NCBI RefSeq assembly: GCF_026212465.1 | Contig: NC_080059.1 | Coordinates: forward strand, 8,121,311-8,185,310 | Reading direction: 5' to 3' | DNA: 64,000 bases | Source of the DNA: Amaranthus tricolor | Lineage: Eukaryota; Streptophyta; Magnoliopsida; Caryophyllales; Amaranthaceae | Shown: piece after piece, positions 57,859-64,000 of the stretch | Numbering within the stretch: the stretch's first letter is position 1 | How the letters are laid out: every line of letters begins with the position of its first letter | Notes under the pieces: model-generated | What the model was told of the DNA's origin: nothing | Database searches by the model: none | What the model saw: the letters and a program-made list of their open reading frames with translations, nothing else | Made by a program: the position numbers and the translations under genes

Positions 57859-59319
57859 AGCCTATATATAAATATTTTTAAGATAGCAATTCATAGAGTA
57901 ATAAAAACACGTCGCATCGAATGCGTTGTAAAGGGGTAAAAAAATTACGTTTTGGGTCCATCAAGGAATATCTTATGGTTTCAATCGATATTAAAGTGAT
58001 ATGATAACCGCATTATTCTCGTTATCGTATGTTACCTCGATCGTGAACGTGACCGCATTTTCATATATATAAAAGCACCAAGCATGCAGTCTTTCCTATA
58101 CTGAATGGAAGAAAGACGGACACATGGTAAAACTAAGTATGAAATCCAAAAACGATCCTTTAATTTAAACAAATTTTTTAGGAATATATGTATAAATTCA
58201 TATGTTGATGGGCTTTCTAGTGAATAACATATATTGATCAATAATATATGTGGAATCTTCAATGTTTACGTTCTTATTACTCTTTTATCCCCTTCACACC
58301 AAGAAATATTAGACTAAAAGTATAAATACAATACACGTACTCTCATTCTAGTGCTCAAGTATTTACATGAAAATGAGGAGCGCCTGATATACCAAATTAA
58401 TTCTATATCGAGTTTTTAAATTTTGATGAAGATAGTTTGATTATAGGATTATTAAGTCAATATTAACTTATTAATAAAAAAAAGTCATTATTTTTAAGAA
58501 ATTAAATCATATAAAACATAACTAATAATGATTAAGGAAGTCTTATGATATTCTATATACTCTGACCGGTCATTCACACAAATGTAAATGTAGCATACTC
58601 CTCATTCTTAGCATTATATTTGAAATGAGGGGTTGTTAAGCCTTGAATACATACGCGATCATATGTCACGTTGGATTTTAATATTATTCAAAGAATCAAC
58701 TCAACAAAAAACCTAAAATAATGGTTGAAAATCCAATAACTATTATTATCCCTCCAACTCAATTTTGTTGTCACTTTTGTTTTTTCGTTAGCTCTATTCA
58801 CGTATTTCTCTTAGTTAGCATTTTATTCTTAATTTATAAGTTCAAATAAATTCAAGTAAAATTTTGTTTAATTCGTATTAATAATATAAATATCATCAAC
58901 ATTAATTTTTTATGATTTTTTATCATGCAAAAATTTAGAAATATTTATAAATTAATTATACATTCACTAACATGCAAAATGAAATGGAATAACTTTTTTT
59001 ATTTTTGAATAAAAATGGAATAACTAGTTGAGTTTGAAGAAATAACATATCTAGTATAATACTCATCGAATTTATGAAACTCTACCTCAAAAGTCAAGAG
59101 TAACGAGTAAAATAAACAAAAATACAAAATATAAAGGATATAATAATTTTATAATATACTTAAGGACCCCATCTCAACAACTCCTATCTAAGGTCTCTAA
59201 TTGCTTGTTATCGAGTATTTTGTCCAAAATCCAAAAAATATCTTATTATGCCTTCGGTTTTTCTTATAAATTATGGTACATTTTTCAAAGATTATTGTGA
59301 ATTTGAGATCAATATGACT
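57859..59319. other. Gene-free stretch with dispersed repeats
   Basis: At 57930-58065 there is a relative of the repeat at 43283-43520. At 58745-59005 there is a diverged Stowaway-like element (ccctccaactcaattttgtt ... aaatgaaatggaataac). The minus-strand frame 58032-58262 is a chance frame across this junk. Confidence 0.4.
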
Positions 59320-59756
<437 letters not shown>

Positions 59757-59844
59757 ATAGTCTATTTCTTGTCTTAATATTTATGCAAATTTCAAGTGAG
59801 ATTGCTATATATTGGAGGGAGTATCATGCTCCTATTAGTTAAGA

Positions 59845-60055
59845 TTTTATTATAATATATAACATATTCTGATGCCTCAACTATCAGTTTAAACTTTTAA
59901 TATATTGAGTTGATTCCTTAATATGGTATTAGAAGTCAACATAACAAGAGGTCACAAATTCAAATATCAACCACCCGTCAATTTAAAGTGAAATATTCAG
60001 CGTCTATGCATATCTACACTTCTATCCTATCGGGCTCTCGTGTGAGGAGACATGT
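59845..60055 (+). mobile_element. Truncated TRIM-like copy
   Basis: It retains the left LTR in decayed form (taatatataacatattctga ... ttccttaata) and a primer-site-like ATGGTATTAGAAGTC. It also keeps 'aagaggtcacaaattcaaat' and the start of the right LTR (catgttagagt), then stops. A LINE-like tail (catcatcatcc) follows directly, so a second insertion may have removed the end. Confidence 0.55.
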
Positions 60056-60059
60056 TAGA

Positions 60060-60510
60060 GTCGTCATCATCATCCTACTTAGTGTATCCCACTCATAGAA
60101 AAACTATGGACGGGGTTTGGGGAGGGAAGGATGGCGGCAACTCATACCCATAAAGGAGAGCGCGGCTAAAGGAGTCCCCCGACTCGAAAAAGATAAGAAA
60201 AAACAAAAACTAATAATAAAAGAAACGAGAGAAGCAAGATGGCAAGAACACCAAAAGGTAATCTAAAAGGACATCTAAAACATGGATATGGCACCTCCAA
60301 CTACTCCTATTTCTAGTCAGGCTCTCAGAGAGGTTTAAATCATGTAAGTCAATTTTTATTTGCTCATCCCAGGTTCTCCTAGGTCTTCCTCAACTCCTCT
60401 TACCCTCTACTATAATGCTTTCTACCCTCCTCACAAGAGCGGTGAAAGTCTTTCTCTGCACATGTCCAAACCATCAACTCAATATTTTGGTTGAGACTTT
60501 ATATTTAATG
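60060..60510 (-). mobile_element. LINE 3' remnant (reverse-transcriptase C-terminal tail)
   Basis: The minus strand reads WFGHVQRKTFTALVRRVE, then after a stop GRPRRTWDEQIKIDLHDL and NLSESLTRNRSSWR. This is the familiar tail of plant L1-type LINE polyproteins, interrupted by nonsense changes. A (gat)n run ends the element on the minus strand near 60066, as in LINE tails. It is dead: only the last 80 or so codons remain. Confidence 0.7.
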
Positions 60511-60750
60511 CTAAGATTTTGACATTATTTTAGAAGGAAAAATAAACTTGCAAAATCTGCCAATTTTTTTCATCAAGCAATTTCAACCATGAGATTAATA
60601 ATAGTCTTTTCGTTTTGTAATAAGTATAATTACCTTAATTTGTAAAACAAAGTTGCAAAATTATCTAATGTTACTGTATATTTCTAGTACATTATCAAGC
60701 AATTTCAACCATCAAATTAAATAATAGACTCTCTCTTTATTTCTTTTAAG

Positions 60751-61931
<1,181 letters not shown>

Positions 61932-62789
61932 TTAGTAGCCACCACCTCCATATCCTCCTCCTTGGCCTGCACCAGCGCCACCTCCGTAGCCACCACCAGA
62001 TGCTCCACCAGCACCTCCTCCGTAACCACCACCAGCTCCTCCTCCAGAACCTCCTCCATAGCCACCACCAGCTCCTCCTCCATAGCCACCACCAGCTCCT
62101 CCTCCAGAACCACTGCCTGCTCCTCCACCATAACCACCTCCATGTCCTCCACCAGCACCTCCTCCATAGCCTCCTCCAGTACCACTTCCATAACCACCAC
62201 CAGCACCACCTCCATGGCCATATCCTCCACCAACTCCACTTCCATGTCCTCCTCCGTAGCCGCCACCTGCACCACCTCCTACTCCACCACCAACACCTCC
62301 ACCTTTCCCTCCTCCATAACCACCACCTGCACCACTTCCATGGCCTCCTCCATAGCCACTTCCAGCACCTCCTCCATAACCACCACCAGCACCTCCTCCT
62401 GTACCACTTCCATAACCACCACTAGAACCTCCTCCAACTCCACTTCCGTAACCACCACCAACACCTCCTCCAGATCCACCTCCTCCTCCATGGCTTCCTC
62501 CATAGCCACCTCCAGCACCACCACCACCACCACCACCAGCACCGCCACCATAACCACCTTCATGACCTCCTCCTACACCGCCTCCATAACCCCCACCGAT
62601 GCCACCTCCACCTCCATACCCACCACCTTTACCACCACCTCCTAATGGACCTAAACCCCCTTCTTCACAACCCTCCTTACCCACATTGGTTGTCTCCTCC
62701 AATCGCCTTCCCTCCGCTAACCCCACAAACAACACACCAAGTGTCAACACTAAAAAGGACGTTCCTAAAGCTTTCAAAAACCTTCCCAT
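61932..62789 (-). CDS. Glycine-rich cell-wall structural protein, paralog 2
   Basis: A 285-residue secreted protein in one exon. The signal peptide is MGRFLKALGTSFLVLTLGVLFVGLAEG (positions 1-27). It aligns without gaps to that of paralog 1, as does the following RRLEETxNVGKEG. The rest is glycine-rich, with GGGYGGGAGGG-type units. Alanine, serine and histidine fill the variable positions, where paralog 1 favours lysine, isoleucine and glutamine. Both proteins end in YGGGGY. Same strand, same TATA context and similar downstream RY motifs indicate a tandem duplication, now 5.5 kb apart. Class I glycine-rich proteins reinforce vascular or expanding cell walls. Tissue specificity cannot be read from the sequence. 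Confidence 0.9.
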   Translation of the reverse strand: MGRFLKALGTSFLVLTLGVLFVGLAEGRRLEETTNVGKEGCEEGGLGPLGGGGKGGGYGGGGGIGGGYGGGVGGGHEGGYGGGAGGGGGGGAGGGYGGSHGGGGGSGGGVGGGYGSGVGGGSSGGYGSGTGGGAGGGYGGGAGSGYGGGHGSGAGGGYGGGKGGGVGGGVGGGAGGGYGGGHGSGVGGGYGHGGGAGGGYGSGTGGGYGGGAGGGHGGGYGGGAGSGSGGGAGGGYGGGAGGGYGGGSGGGAGGGYGGGAGGASGGGYGGGAGAGQGGGYGGGGY

Positions 62790-62864
62790 GATTTCAACTC
62801 ACTCACTCAAACACACTCTTATACTTTTTTGCTTGAATGCATACAAGTCCATGAAGTTCAACCC

Positions 62865-62872
62865 TATTTATA
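62865..62872 (-). promoter_or_regulatory. TATA box of glycine-rich gene 2
   Basis: It reads TATAAATA followed by GGG on the minus strand, 76 bp before the ATG at 62789, as in paralog 1. Confidence 0.75.
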
Positions 62873-62899
62873 GAGCAATACGAGTTGGAAAACGACAAA

Positions 62900-64000
62900 A
62901 TAATTAACCCTACCTAGCTCAAAGGCTTCAACTTGATACTATTCTATACTAACTTTATATTATTCTAATGACCTATATCAGATATCCATAACTGGAATTG
63001 TGTGTGTGCCAAGTAGGCAACGACAATAATATTATTTAAATATATATATTGCTTACTTAACATACTCTAATCTAATTTTATTTTTTATTTTTTAGCTCGT
63101 ATAAGGTAGGTTACGAGAAAAGAAGGGACTAGAGATAAGGGATCAATTAAACTCGAGACTTGGATCGAAGAAGATGAGGGCTATAGAGGGGCTTGGACAA
63201 CCAAAATTAAATCTAAACGAACTTTAGCTTGAAAAAATGATACATACTTCAACTAAAACAAGATCTAGTTTTCATTTAACATACTTCAACTAAAATATTT
63301 AATGACGATTTTTATTTTAATCCATAATTTTATGATTAAGAATTATTACCTAATAACACCCACTTTCTACCCACTGAGAGCAATTACACTGTTGGCTACT
63401 ACTCCAGCCCTATACCCTATTACGTACCTAAACTGCAAATGCATGAGACATATCAGGGAAAAGGTTAACGTAACGTCTACTTAGATTTTATGAACAATTT
63501 AATAGAAATATTCACACATATACATACAGAAATGGAGGTTCTGATCATATTTAATATATTCGATTGTAAAGTTTGGGGCTTCAATATTAAATTACGTAAT
63601 ACGTATTAAGTGTTTAAATAGACAAATTAATTTTTAGAAAAATATCATAATGTTGTAAAATTGCACATGACATCATTTCAATGAATTTATCAATTTTTGC
63701 TCCATCCCTAAATAGTTTATATATTAAGCAATTGATTAATTGGGAAATTTATACACGTAATTGAATCAAAACCGCGATCCAGTTGTCTTAATTGTCGGTT
63801 ACTGCTATAATACAATAATTTGATATTTGAGAATTGAGATATAATTAGGATATATAATAGAATGTAGTAATATATAGTAATTAGTGTGTCTCATTTTGTG
63901 TTATTATCAACTAGATTTCATATTGTGATTTGTGATGTTCTTCATTTAAGGAGATATGTATACAGTTGAATCAAACATGGAATATATAATATATACCATA
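62900..64000. other. AT-rich sequence at window end
   Basis: No gene is supported. The 60-codon frame at 63302-63484 has no recognisable content. The proximal part is the presumed promoter of glycine-rich gene 2. Confidence 0.4.

Overview
This window looks like plant nuclear DNA from a eudicot. It is about 70% AT and sparse in genes. The genes have GT-AG introns, TATA boxes and plant-specific families. Abundant small transposons of the gagacggtctc type hint at Caryophyllales, but the sequence alone does not settle the species. All calls come from reading the sequence; no database search was run.

Layout. 0-4.5 kb: AT-rich DNA with a miniature element and a possible LTR fragment. 4.6-8.3 kb: a small, possibly frameshifted coiled-coil gene, a mitochondrial-like insertion (NUMT) split by a solo LTR, and the 3' half of an ARF1-type GTPase gene. 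11.6-14.8 kb: an intact three-exon galactinol synthase gene (minus) with a stress-type promoter. 17.5-39 kb: a transposon graveyard. It holds a hAT element with a broken transposase tail, two TIR elements with 9-bp target duplications (one carrying a piece of a chloroplast TPR gene), and a family of elements packed with near-perfect odd-length palindromes. An UPBEAT1-like bHLH gene (minus) sits at 30.1-30.6 kb. 40.6-50.6 kb: a reticulon-like gene (plus) and a dihydroorotase gene (minus), tail to tail. 51.5-52.6 kb: a complete TRIM retroelement and a Stowaway-like MITE. 55.3-62.9 kb: two paralogous secreted glycine-rich cell-wall proteins (minus), separated by TRIM, LINE and TA-repeat debris.

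The intact genes do not form a pathway: raffinose-family sugar synthesis, redox-type transcription control, ER shaping, pyrimidine synthesis and cell-wall structure. The most unusual content is the palindrome-array family (24601-25154, 32537-33740, 38031-38470, 38574-39133, and a decayed copy near 18500-18960). Each well-preserved copy has long TIRs and an exact 9-10 bp target duplication, as in Mutator-like elements. Each carries four to six copies of a hairpin motif centred on TTACTAA or TTAGTAA. Two subfamilies differ by paired, compensating substitutions in the palindrome arms. One copy also carries what looks like the last exon of a host gene.
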